From the NCBI RefSeq assembly GCF_039541075.1, contig NZ_BAABFN010000005.1, forward strand, positions 310,001 through 374,000: DNA of 64,000 nt. Direction: 5' to 3'. The notes below the pieces were generated by a model that saw only the letters and a program-made list of their open reading frames with translations, had not been told where the DNA came from and searched no databases. The translations under genes were made by a program, and so were the position numbers. Position 1 is the first letter of the stretch. The number at the start of each line of letters is the position of its first letter. This DNA is from Compostibacter hankyongensis (GTDB lineage: Bacteria; Bacteroidota; Bacteroidia; Chitinophagales; Chitinophagaceae). Positions 25,833 to 34,372 of the stretch are shown in pieces.

Positions 25833-27500
25833 TCAGTTCCGCCTGTACATCTTCATCTTGCGGATCTCCGTTGAGTCATAACCGTAGACATCTTCGTGGA
25901 AGATCAGGTGATCACGGTTGTCGGCCTCGCAGGTAATATAGCGGATATAGATCGGCACCCTTGTACGCAGCACAACCAGCTTCTGCGTTTGTCTGGCCAT
26001 CCAGGTCAGCACGCTGTCCCGCATATGATGCACGGTATCCCCGCGCACGAGATACATGGCCAGGCTGTCCCACTGCTGAACCCGTACACAGCCATGGCTG
26101 AGCGCCCGGTAGGATTTGCCGAAAAGGCCCCTGGCGTTCGTATCATGCAGATAAACCGCGTACCGGTTACGAAAATTGAATTTGATGATCCCCAGCGAAT
26201 TGTCAAGCCCCGTCATCTGCCGGATCAGGTAGGGGAAATAATGATCATTGTATTTTTTCCAGTTCAGCTTGTAAGGATCCACAATGTTGTTATGCCTGTC
26301 CACGATCTCCAGGTTATGCTTCTCGAGATAGGTAATATCCCGTTTGATGGCCGGAAGCATTTCCCGGACAATGATGCTGAAGGGAACACGCCAGTAAGGA
26401 TATAGCTGAAAGTTGATGAGGGAGGACGACAGCAGCGGCGTGTTGTGATCCGACTTTCCCACTACGATGCGCGACGAGAGGCGCACCGTATCATCGCGCC
26501 AGATCTGCAGGGCATAGGCGGGTATGTTTATCCAGATGTACTCGTCCGGGAGGGAGTCGGGCAGCTGCCGCCAGCGGTTCAGGTTCAGGGCTGCGCGGGC
26601 ATAGCGCTGCTGCTTGGAGATGTTGAGGGCTGCAAGGGTACGCGCACCTACGACCCCGTCCGGATAAAGATCATGAAGACGTTGAAACGCTTTTAAAGCG
26701 GCAGTGATACGGGCGGAATTACCGGCATCGGCCGAATCCAGCATACGTTCCTGCAAAAGACGCCTGACCAGCTTTTCCCGGAAGGCCGCCGTATCTGTAT
26801 ACTGTTCGGGCAGATCAGTATCCCACTTCATATCCGCCGTTTCCCGCCGGTATTCGGCAAATGCGCTTTGCAGGCGGCGGTACCGCGGATCATATGGCTG
26901 CAGGGAATCGAATACCGCCTTTATACGTTGCCGCCCCAGCGCGCCGCCCAGCAAGGCGGCCATGGCAGTATCTCCCAGCACGCTGTCTTTGCGCAGGGTA
27001 ATGCTGTCGCGCGGAAGTATGCCATAACGCAGGTCATTGGCCATTTTCATAAAAGCATCCGTAAGCTGCAGATCGATATTACGCCAGAGATCTACATCCC
27101 GCCAGGCCAGAGTATCGGTGTGCGCACGGTCGAGCATCTTTTTCAACCCGGGATAATGATAGGCAGCGGCGTACAGCCCGTAATCCGCGGCGTCTGCGAT
27201 AAAGGTAAGCAGGGAATCTGCCTGGGCGGCAGGCTTCCCGCGGGAAGACCATCGCGGCGCGTACTGCTTTTTCTGATAAAAAAGAAGAACGGCAGCGGGA
27301 TAAGCGGGCCTGGATACGCTATCCCGTTCGTTCCCCTCTGCCGTTTCCCGGAGGGCAAGTCCTACCAGAGAATCGAGCTGACGAATGTCGAGCGCCCGCT
27401 GCTGAACAGGTTTATGCCGGCAGCCGGCAGCCAGAACGGCCAGCAACAGCACGAGCCATTTTACCTTTCTTCCACGAATATCCGGCGCAGGCATAATCAT
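25833..27500 (-). CDS. L,D-transpeptidase (YkuD family) lipoprotein
   Basis: 555 residues from the Met at 27500, chosen because it puts the signal peptide at the N-terminus; 27527 is possible. The lipobox is AAGC (Cys27). The middle part has a peptidoglycan-binding-like segment (ALKAFQRLHDLYPDGVVGARTL). The catalytic YkuD domain has SHGCVRV with the nucleophile Cys471 and upstream His in YAVYLHDTNARGLF. The size and domain order (long N-terminal domain, PG-binding, YkuD) match YcbB/LdtD-type enzymes, which form 3-3 cross-links in peptidoglycan. It lies downstream of the porin and purine phosphorylase genes on the same strand. Confidence 0.92.
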   Translation of the reverse strand: MIMPAPDIRGRKVKWLVLLLAVLAAGCRHKPVQQRALDIRQLDSLVGLALRETAEGNERDSVSRPAYPAAVLLFYQKKQYAPRWSSRGKPAAQADSLLTFIADAADYGLYAAAYHYPGLKKMLDRAHTDTLAWRDVDLWRNIDLQLTDAFMKMANDLRYGILPRDSITLRKDSVLGDTAMAALLGGALGRQRIKAVFDSLQPYDPRYRRLQSAFAEYRRETADMKWDTDLPEQYTDTAAFREKLVRRLLQERMLDSADAGNSARITAALKAFQRLHDLYPDGVVGARTLAALNISKQQRYARAALNLNRWRQLPDSLPDEYIWINIPAYALQIWRDDTVRLSSRIVVGKSDHNTPLLSSSLINFQLYPYWRVPFSIIVREMLPAIKRDITYLEKHNLEIVDRHNNIVDPYKLNWKKYNDHYFPYLIRQMTGLDNSLGIIKFNFRNRYAVYLHDTNARGLFGKSYRALSHGCVRVQQWDSLAMYLVRGDTVHHMRDSVLTWMARQTQKLVVLRTRVPIYIRYITCEADNRDHLIFHEDVYGYDSTEIRKMKMYRRN

Positions 27501-27548
27501 AACGGGAAAATAATAAAAAATGATCACCCGGACGTTAACCGACCGTTA

Positions 27549-29624
27549 TTAATTGATATACCCCCACTTCAAACCCACGCGAAAGGCAAAGTCCGGATAA
27601 GGATAATGCGGTATCTGGATGATATTGCGGCCCACGAAGGCATTCAGGTTTTCCGCACGGACAAAGGCGGTGAAGGTCTTGATACGGAAATGGATAAATG
27701 CCCCTACATCTGGATAATCATTCCCGATCTTTTCCACCCGCTGGGAAACAAACTGCTGCAAGACCGGCGAATAGTCGTCTGCATAGTAAGCCGTGTTATA
27801 ACGGAGCTCAACTCCCGTACACAAAATAAGGTTCTTGAAAAAGGTACCTTCAAAAGTAAAACGGTTTCGGGTCCAGAAATTCGGCACATGCAGCGGAGCT
27901 GCGCCGTCGGTCTGCTGATAGGCCAGGTCCACATACCAGTTAAAATGACCCAGGGTGAACTGCTTGCTGAACAATACCTGCAGGAGGTTAAAGGCGGTGG
28001 AATACTGGCCGGATTCAAGAAAGCTCTTGAAATAGGTATAATTGGTCAGCAGGTAGTAGTTAACCGCCAGGTGATATTTCAGCTCCTGGTTATCGGCTAT
28101 AAACTGCAGCAGAGTAGTGTTGCTCTTTTTAAGATCGGTGTTTAGCGACAGAAAGCGGTTGGACTGGAAAAACCGGTATACAAAAGAGGGAGTCTGGTTG
28201 ACATTGCCAAAGGCCACCTTCACATCTCCAAGCTTGTCGTTCAGGTACCTGCTCAGCGAACCGGATATATGATAATCCCCGAAATTATTACCGGCAAGAT
28301 AAAGCTGTCCGAGCGCATCCAGCTCCCATTTCCGGTTTTTGGTGGTATTATGGTATTCGAAATGGCCCAGAATGTTGGAGAACGACAGGGAGTTATAAAG
28401 AAACTGCCCGCGTACAGTTTCGTAGCTGGCACCGGCTTTTAAAAAGTGGGCCAGGTTTCCCCGGACGGGAAACTGCATCACCGAAAGATCGTTGGAGAAA
28501 TAGGTCCAGTTATGCTCGGCCAGCACCTTTCCGCCATCGAGATTATCCAGATCATACTTGAACAGATAATAGTCGGGCGTTTCCCCCGAGATGGAATCGG
28601 AATAGGTGGCGGCTATCTTACCGGTCCTCAGGGTATGCTCCACGCGGAAAACGGGGTTGAATATGTATTTCCGGGTGGTATCGTTGATCTGCAGGGTATC
28701 GCCTTTACCCCAGTCGTATTGCTGGCGGAACAGGAAGCCGGTTTCTTTGAAGGCTGACTTCGTAGCGATAGGCGTGGAGAAAAAGCCGACGGGAGAAGGA
28801 TCATCTCCGCCCAGGTTGGTCGGGATGGTGCGGCGGTCGGTAAAATCGGGATCCGTCAGCAGCGAATCGTTACGGATGCCTCCGTTCTCCCCGGTATTCA
28901 GCTTATTGCTGATAAAGCTGGCATACAGGTTATAACGTTTGTTACGGGTATTGTAATGCAGGAATACATTATAGCTGTCGTCATTGGTATTCTGGTTCCG
29001 GAAATAACCGGGGGCATTGATTTTACGGTAGTGAAATCCGAAATTGAAATTGTCGCGGGGATTCTGGGTATGAAAAACGTCAATCATCTGCTCCTGCTTG
29101 GCGCCGATCAGGTATTCGAGCACGGTATAGGGCCGGGTGGTCTCATAAAAGGGGGTACGGTCCAGCGTAAGCCGGTAGTCGTCAAACGCATGAAAGCCGG
29201 GGTCCCATCCGGGCTGCAGCGAAGGCTCATAAATTAGCGAGCGGGTCGGCGTACCCAGATTGCCCAGATAGGCGTCATGGTCTTTCAGCGGAATGTAGCG
29301 GTAAAAATCGTTGATGGAAGTATCGAGCGAATAGGTTTTTACATCGTCCAGGTACTGATAATGGATGGTGATGTTTTCCTCCACATGTTTGTGAGGCCGG
29401 CTCAGGGAATCCTTGCCCTCTCCTCCTCTGTGGCTGAACGGATTATTGGCCAGCCCGCCGCCGTTGGTCATATTGCCCAGCCGGCCGCCGATGCCCTGCG
29501 CCGCCGCCGTTCCGCAGAGGCCCAGGCACAGCAGCGCCATCCAGTACTTCAGCTGCGGGCGCCTGCAGGATCTCCGGGGCCGGTCATCCCGCTTTCCGGC
29601 CCGTTGTATATTTCTGCTCATCAT
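27549..29624 (-). CDS. Putative outer-membrane porin (PF14121-type)
   Basis: 691 residues. Signal peptide ends GTAAAQG, preceded by a long Arg-rich stretch. The mature protein has the landmarks of the Bacteroidota putative porin family: HYQYLDDVKTYSLDTSINDF, the YLGNLGTPTRSLIYEP block, AFDDYRL, YETTRPYTVLEYLIGAKQEQ and a barrel with alternating aromatic strands ending in FAFRVGLKWGYIN. Loss or role of these porins is little studied. The start codon lies 1 bp after the stop codon of the purine phosphorylase gene, so the two are in one operon. Confidence 0.88.
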   Translation of the reverse strand: MMSRNIQRAGKRDDRPRRSCRRPQLKYWMALLCLGLCGTAAAQGIGGRLGNMTNGGGLANNPFSHRGGEGKDSLSRPHKHVEENITIHYQYLDDVKTYSLDTSINDFYRYIPLKDHDAYLGNLGTPTRSLIYEPSLQPGWDPGFHAFDDYRLTLDRTPFYETTRPYTVLEYLIGAKQEQMIDVFHTQNPRDNFNFGFHYRKINAPGYFRNQNTNDDSYNVFLHYNTRNKRYNLYASFISNKLNTGENGGIRNDSLLTDPDFTDRRTIPTNLGGDDPSPVGFFSTPIATKSAFKETGFLFRQQYDWGKGDTLQINDTTRKYIFNPVFRVEHTLRTGKIAATYSDSISGETPDYYLFKYDLDNLDGGKVLAEHNWTYFSNDLSVMQFPVRGNLAHFLKAGASYETVRGQFLYNSLSFSNILGHFEYHNTTKNRKWELDALGQLYLAGNNFGDYHISGSLSRYLNDKLGDVKVAFGNVNQTPSFVYRFFQSNRFLSLNTDLKKSNTTLLQFIADNQELKYHLAVNYYLLTNYTYFKSFLESGQYSTAFNLLQVLFSKQFTLGHFNWYVDLAYQQTDGAAPLHVPNFWTRNRFTFEGTFFKNLILCTGVELRYNTAYYADDYSPVLQQFVSQRVEKIGNDYPDVGAFIHFRIKTFTAFVRAENLNAFVGRNIIQIPHYPYPDFAFRVGLKWGYIN

Positions 29625-29625
29625 C

Positions 29626-30450
29626 TTACAATTGTTCCACCAGCTCCCGGAAAATAAGGGTAAGACGGGGGGCGGCTTCCCCGGCTGCCGCCAGCACCTC
29701 TTCGTGGCTGATCTTATTGTCCGCTTCCCGGATGCCCAGGTCGGTGATGACGCTCATGGCGAAAACCTGCATGCCTGCATGCACTGCCACGATCACTTCG
29801 GGGACCGTGCTCATGCCCACCGCATCTGCACCAATGGCATGCAGGTACCGGTATTCGGCCCTCGTTTCAAAACTCGGCCCCGGCACCCCGACGTATATTC
29901 CCGTATGCACGGATATCTCCCGCTTACGGGCAATGTTCTGCGCTTTCAGCACCAGCGCTTTGGCATAGGGCTCGCTGAGGTCCGGAAAACGCGGCCCCAG
30001 CCTTTCATCGTTCTCCCCGCGCAGGGGGTGTTCGGGCTGGAGATTGATATGATCGGTAACGATCATGAGGCTTCCCACCGTAAAAGCAGGATTCATACCG
30101 CCCGCTGCATTCGATATCAGCAGGGTGGCCGCTCCCAGCGCTTTCATTACCCGCACCGGGAAAGTAACTTCCCGCATGCTGTATCCTTCGTAAAAATGAA
30201 AACGGCCGGCCATTACCACTACCGTCTTCCCGCCCAGCGCTCCGAGCAGCAGCTCACCCCGGTGACCTTTTACGGTAGCCCTGGGAAAATGAGGAATATC
30301 GGCATAGGGGATACGGTGGGAAATATCCATTTCCTTTATCAGCTCACCCAGCCCGCTGCCGAGGATGATAGCCGCCGACGGTATCATCCCAGCCGAACGT
30401 TCGCGTATGTACGACGCGGTTTCGGAAATTTGTTCATAAAGGTTATCCAC
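29626..30450 (-). CDS. punA: Purine-nucleoside phosphorylase (trimeric type)
   Basis: Phosphorolysis of guanosine and inosine in purine salvage. 274 residues. The phosphate site is shown by GSGLG (31-35), His63 in GHRG and GRFHFYEG (82-89); the base site by SNAAGGMN, GVPGPSFETRAEYR, GMSTVPE and the Asn in EADNKISHEEV (typical of 6-oxopurine-specific enzymes). Only one base separates it from the putative porin gene downstream, an arrangement that suggests joint control of uptake and salvage or simple operon packing. Divergent from sucC. Confidence 0.95.
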   Translation of the reverse strand: MDNLYEQISETASYIRERSAGMIPSAAIILGSGLGELIKEMDISHRIPYADIPHFPRATVKGHRGELLLGALGGKTVVVMAGRFHFYEGYSMREVTFPVRVMKALGAATLLISNAAGGMNPAFTVGSLMIVTDHINLQPEHPLRGENDERLGPRFPDLSEPYAKALVLKAQNIARKREISVHTGIYVGVPGPSFETRAEYRYLHAIGADAVGMSTVPEVIVAVHAGMQVFAMSVITDLGIREADNKISHEEVLAAAGEAAPRLTLIFRELVEQL

Positions 30451-30617
30451 TTGCCGTTTATTGTTGCCCGGCGGCTGCGCGCTATGCGGGAAGGCGCCGG
30501 GGCTTGCATTTTCACGAAACGTTCGGTTGCCAAACCAGCAAATTTAAGGTTAAAATCCATTCCGGTCCGATTTTACATTTATTCAATAATCCAGTACTTT
30601 AGCAAAAATTTTTGTCG

Positions 30618-31829
30618 ATGAACCTACACGAATATCAGGCCAAGGAATTGCTGAAAAAATATCATGTTCCCACACAGGAGGGCATTCCGGTAGAAACGCC
30701 GGAAGCGGCTGCCGAAGCATATAAGCAACTGCGGGTACAGCATGGCGGTGAATATGCCGTGGTAAAGGCCCAGATCCATGCCGGCGGGCGCGGCAAGGGC
30801 AAGATCCAGGGGAGCGAGCAGCGGGGGGTGGCCGTCGGGAAAAATGCGGAAGAGATCAAGACCATCGCCCGGAATATCCTGGGAGGAGTGCTCGTGACCA
30901 AGCAGACCGGCCCTGCCGGAAAAAAAGTCAATAAGGTACTGGTGGCCCAGGATGTGTATTATCCCGGCCCTAACCCCACAAAGGAATTTTACCTGGCCGT
31001 GCTGCTGGACCGCGCCACCGGTAAGAACGTCATCATGTATTCCACAGAGGGCGGTATGGATATTGAAGAGGTGGCAGCGCAGACGCCGGAAAAGATCTTT
31101 AAGGAATGGGTGCATCCTTCGGGGATGCTGCAGGGCTTCCAGGCCCGTAAGATCGCTTTTAATCTGGGATTAAAGGGAGAGTCCTTTAAAAATATGGTAC
31201 GGTTTGTTTCCAGCCTGTATAACGCCTATGTGGGCCTGGATTGCAGCATGCTGGAGATCAACCCGCTTTTTAAGACCAGCGATGAAAAGATCATTGCGGT
31301 AGACTGTAAGATGAACCTCGACGACAATGCGCTGATGCGGCATTCCGATCTGGAGGCCCTGCGCGACATCAACGAGGAAGACCCCACCGAAGTAGAAGCC
31401 GGCAAATACAACCTCAACTATGTAAAGCTGGACGGAAACGTTGGCTGTATGGTCAACGGCGCCGGGCTGGCCATGGCCACGATGGACATGATAAAGCTCA
31501 GCGGCGGCGAGCCGGCTAATTTCCTGGATGTGGGCGGCACGGCCAACGCGCAGACCGTGGAAGCCGGATTCCGCATTATCCTGAAAGATCCCAAGGTAAA
31601 GGCTATCCTCATCAATATCTTCGGCGGGATTGTGCGCTGCGACCGCGTAGCACAGGGCGTTATCGATGCTTACCAGTCTATCGGCACCATCGATATCCCC
31701 ATTATCGTGCGGCTGCAGGGTACCAATGCCGAGGCGGCCAAGGAGCTGATCGAACAGTCCGGGCTGAAAGTGCAGTCAGCTATCCTGCTGAGCGAAGCAG
31801 CAGCGCTGGTCAACAAGGCCGTAGCCTGA
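30618..31829 (+). CDS. sucC: Succinate-CoA ligase (ADP/GDP-forming) subunit beta
   Basis: TCA-cycle enzyme. 403 residues from ATG 30618 (MNLHEYQAKELLKKYHVP), the universal start of the family; an upstream TTG is not needed. The ATP-grasp part has KAQIHAGGRGKGKIQGS; the ligase CoA domain has NGAGLAMATMDMIKLSGGEPANFLDVGG and INIFGGIVRCD. The alpha subunit gene (sucD) is not adjacent, as in many Bacteroidota. A strong terminator follows at 31855. A weak promoter element (TACTTTAG, 30595) precedes it. Confidence 0.96.
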   Translation: MNLHEYQAKELLKKYHVPTQEGIPVETPEAAAEAYKQLRVQHGGEYAVVKAQIHAGGRGKGKIQGSEQRGVAVGKNAEEIKTIARNILGGVLVTKQTGPAGKKVNKVLVAQDVYYPGPNPTKEFYLAVLLDRATGKNVIMYSTEGGMDIEEVAAQTPEKIFKEWVHPSGMLQGFQARKIAFNLGLKGESFKNMVRFVSSLYNAYVGLDCSMLEINPLFKTSDEKIIAVDCKMNLDDNALMRHSDLEALRDINEEDPTEVEAGKYNLNYVKLDGNVGCMVNGAGLAMATMDMIKLSGGEPANFLDVGGTANAQTVEAGFRIILKDPKVKAILINIFGGIVRCDRVAQGVIDAYQSIGTIDIPIIVRLQGTNAEAAKELIEQSGLKVQSAILLSEAAALVNKAVA

Positions 31830-31854
31830 GGACGGGAGGACGATCTTTTTCCAC

Positions 31855-31890
31855 GGCCCGGCGCTTCCTGCGCCGGGTCGTTTTGTTTTT
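31855..31890 (+). terminator. Intrinsic terminator of sucC
   Basis: Perfect 8-bp stem CCCGGCGC/GCGCCGGG (31857-31864, 31870-31877), 5-nt loop, followed by GTCGTTTTGTTTTT. Confidence 0.9.
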
Positions 31891-31917
31891 GGGATCTTAT
31901 TCCGGCGACGAAAAAAT

Positions 31918-31956
31918 TTGGAAAAACGGACAAAAGTCTGTAATTTTGGGACAAAT
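31918..31956 (+). promoter_or_regulatory. Promoter and putative operator of the RES-Xre pair
   Basis: TTG (31918-31920), 20-bp spacer and perfect TAATTTTG (31941-31948). Two direct repeats GGACAAA at 31928-31934 and 31949-31955 flank the -7 element, 21 bp or two helical turns apart, as expected for binding of an autoregulating HTH antitoxin. Confidence 0.6.
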
Positions 31957-31964
31957 GACAGAAA

Positions 31965-32417
31965 ATGGGAAATTATTCTTCACCCCGGAAACACAGCCGC
32001 AGTTCCTCTCCTTCCCTGGTTGAGGAGCCGGCCGTTGCCTATGCGCTGAGCAGCTATGAATCCATACAGCTCTCCCGGAAAGGCATCCTCAAGGAGGCGC
32101 TCCTGCAGCTGGCGGCCCAGCTGTCCATGACGCTCCAGGAGCTGGCCGGCATTCTGCATGTTTCTGAAAAAACCCTTCACCGCTACCAGAATGACAAGGT
32201 GCTTGCCCCGGATCTTTCGGAGCGGGCGCTGCTGCTTTCCCAGCTCTACCATAAAGGGAAAGCCGTCTTCGGAGATGCCGCCAATTTCAATGACTGGCTA
32301 CGCACACCGCTCCCCGCCTTCCGGCAGCAGGCGCCCATTACCCTATTGGACACCTCATTTGGCTTCCAGCTGATCATGGAAGAGCTGGGCCGTATCGAAT
32401 ACGGCATATTCGCTTAG
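31965..32417 (+). CDS. Xre/MbcA/ParS-type antitoxin of a RES-Xre module
   Basis: 150 residues. After a Ser/Arg-rich disordered N-terminus comes an HTH region (ALLQLAAQLSMTLQELAGILHVSEKTLHRYQ) that binds DNA and a C-terminal DUF2384-like toxin-binding domain (AVFGDAANFNDWLRTPLPAF; GFQLIMEELGRIEYGIFA). The family neutralises RES toxins by forming a 4:2 type complex in characterised cases and represses its own promoter. The start at 31965 lies only about 10 nt after the expected transcript start. An out-of-frame ATG at 31955 opens a 22-codon frame that ends at 32023 inside this gene. The toxin gene begins 2 bp after the stop codon. Confidence 0.9.
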   Translation: MGNYSSPRKHSRSSSPSLVEEPAVAYALSSYESIQLSRKGILKEALLQLAAQLSMTLQELAGILHVSEKTLHRYQNDKVLAPDLSERALLLSQLYHKGKAVFGDAANFNDWLRTPLPAFRQQAPITLLDTSFGFQLIMEELGRIEYGIFA

Positions 32418-32419
32418 CC

Positions 32420-32878
32420 ATGGAGGTATACCGTATAGCGCAATGCCGGTATATCCGGGACATGAGCGGCGCCGGTGCACAGCTCTATGGCGGACGGTGG
32501 AACAGTAAAGGCCTGCCTGTGGTATATACGGGAGGCAACCGTTCGCTTTGCGCCCTGGAGGCCCTTGTCCATATCCCCCAAAAGAATATGACCGCTGATT
32601 TTTGTATGGCGGTTATTGAAATTCCCGAAAACTGTTCTGTGGGAATGGTGGCCGGCAAAACGTTGCCCAAGGACTGGCAGAGCAGCCTTTTTCCCGCCGC
32701 GCTGCGCCAGATTGGCGACAGCTGGTGCCGGGAAGGTCAATATGCCGTGCTACAGGTGCCCTCCGCCCTGGTCCCGGAGGAATGGAATTATCTGATCAAT
32801 CCCCTACATCCCGATGCAGGCAAGATTACCCTGAAAGCAGTGCAGCCGTTTATGTTTGATAAACGGCTGCTGAAATAA
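32420..32878 (+). CDS. RES-domain toxin (NAD+-degrading type)
   Basis: 152 residues, one RES domain. Family landmarks are YRIAQCRY at the N-terminus, GAGAQLYGGRWNSKGLPVVYT with the conserved Arg26 and Tyr36, and SLCALEALVH with Glu47; LPKDW and YAVLQVPSAL complete the fold. Characterised RES toxins (for example MbcT and Res) deplete NAD+ by phosphorolysis or hydrolysis. All presumed active-site residues are present, so it looks functional. It ends 13 bp from the convergent susD gene. Confidence 0.93.
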   Translation: MEVYRIAQCRYIRDMSGAGAQLYGGRWNSKGLPVVYTGGNRSLCALEALVHIPQKNMTADFCMAVIEIPENCSVGMVAGKTLPKDWQSSLFPAALRQIGDSWCREGQYAVLQVPSALVPEEWNYLINPLHPDAGKITLKAVQPFMFDKRLLK

Positions 32879-32891
32879 AGAATAAGCTATA

Positions 32892-34346
32892 CTATTTGTC
32901 CCACCAGACCGGCGCTGTCAGGTCTTTCAATCCCGGGAAGTTCAGGTTCTGGTTCATTTCGGATTCCGGATATAAAAAACGCAGGGGCTTCTGATCCCCG
33001 CTCAGAATGGAAGACTGGGAAGTAATGAAAAAGTCGGGGTACCCTGTCCGGCGCCACTCTGTCCAGGCCTCGAAGCCCTGGTTTCCGCACATGGCAAAGT
33101 ATTTCTGTGTGATAATGGCCTGTACCTGACCGTCTACTCCGCCGCCGGGCCACTGTGCCGCGGACGCGCTGCCGATATAAGCCTGCGCCTGATCGCCGAT
33201 GCCATAAGCTTCAAAGCTTGCCTTGATACCCTGGGTGAACAGGGTCTTTGCATCGCCGTCGGCCCAGCCCCGGGCTACTGCTTCCGCCTGCAGGAAATAG
33301 CTCTCTGCGGCTGAAATAAATTTTACGGGGGCTTGTGCAGAAGTAGGATCGTCCCCGTCGGCGCCCACAGCAGCCGAAGGCGAAGAAATCGTGTAATCCG
33401 GCTCATCGTTATAGCTTCCCTGCGGTATAGAGACTACTTCACCGGTATCATCCGGCACAGTATAAAAGACCGTCACCCTCGGATCATCATTCTCCTTCAT
33501 CGCATCCACACAGGTAGCGCTCGCCACAGGGTTTTGCGTATATCCCAATCCCACCATTTCCGTAAAGAAAGGGTTCTGGTTACCTCCTGTGGCGGAATAG
33601 CTGATCTTTGCATCCTCATCCAGGAACTCTGCCCCCGATGTGTACAAGGCGGCAATCCCGGCTTTGGCCTTTTCCGGATCAACCTCCGATAACCTCAGAT
33701 ACGCGCGCAGCTTCAGCGTATTGGCAAAAGCGGTCCATTTATCCATATCGCCTCCGAACAGCAGATCTTCTCCACCGGGTACAAATTCGGCATCCGGATC
33801 AATGATGGCCTTTGCCTGATCGATCATGCTGAAGATGCTGTCATATACTTCCTCCTGGGTATCATAGGCCGGGTTCAGGATACTATCGGGCGACAGCGCC
33901 TGCTTCAGGGGGATATCGCCAAAGGCATCCGTCAGCAGCTGAAAAGTATAAGCCCTCAGGATCAGGGCAATGGCGGCATGCTGCGCATATTTTGCATCCC
34001 CACCCTGGCCGATGATCACCTTAAGGTCTTGCAGGGCACCGGAATAGAGCTCCCGCCAGGGCCGGGTGTAGCTGGATGGCGACGGCTGATAATCATCAAT
34101 GGATTTATATTGAGAAGTAAAGGGATTCTGGGTCCAGTACTGTCCCCACATATTACCATATATCTGAAAATTATTGCCCAGCGCAAAGCCGGTGGAAGCT
34201 TCCGCAGAAGGCAACAGCAGGGTGGGGTCCGCCGTTTCCGGCTTGTTCGGGTTCTCGTTGATGTCCAGGAACTTTTTACATCCCGGAAAGACCAGGAGCA
34301 AGGTAACAAGGGTAAGAACGGTTCTTATGTTATTATATGGTTTCAT
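32892..34346 (-). CDS. SusD-like outer membrane lipoprotein (second system)
   Basis: 484 residues. Lipobox FPGC (Cys23), then KKFLDINENPNKPETADPTLLLPSAEAS, which marks the SusD-like_2 branch that differs from the protein at 21814. Helical repeats include AIALILRAYTFQLLTDAFGDIPL, and the C-terminal half has ESYFLQAEAVARGW and GFEAWTEWRRTGYPDFF. It lies 26 bp downstream of the cognate susC on the minus strand. No enzymes, sensors or sigma factors flank this pair, so the substrate cannot be inferred; peptides or a simple oligomer are as likely as glycans. Confidence 0.93.
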   Translation of the reverse strand: MKPYNNIRTVLTLVTLLLVFPGCKKFLDINENPNKPETADPTLLLPSAEASTGFALGNNFQIYGNMWGQYWTQNPFTSQYKSIDDYQPSPSSYTRPWRELYSGALQDLKVIIGQGGDAKYAQHAAIALILRAYTFQLLTDAFGDIPLKQALSPDSILNPAYDTQEEVYDSIFSMIDQAKAIIDPDAEFVPGGEDLLFGGDMDKWTAFANTLKLRAYLRLSEVDPEKAKAGIAALYTSGAEFLDEDAKISYSATGGNQNPFFTEMVGLGYTQNPVASATCVDAMKENDDPRVTVFYTVPDDTGEVVSIPQGSYNDEPDYTISSPSAAVGADGDDPTSAQAPVKFISAAESYFLQAEAVARGWADGDAKTLFTQGIKASFEAYGIGDQAQAYIGSASAAQWPGGGVDGQVQAIITQKYFAMCGNQGFEAWTEWRRTGYPDFFITSQSSILSGDQKPLRFLYPESEMNQNLNFPGLKDLTAPVWWDK

Positions 34347-34372
34347 CCGTTAATTTTTTGTTTTTGAAAACC

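Noticed and set aside
26868..28145. 425-codon plus-strand open frame
   Set aside because: Antisense across the end of the porin gene and the L,D-transpeptidase gene; no start signals or family match.
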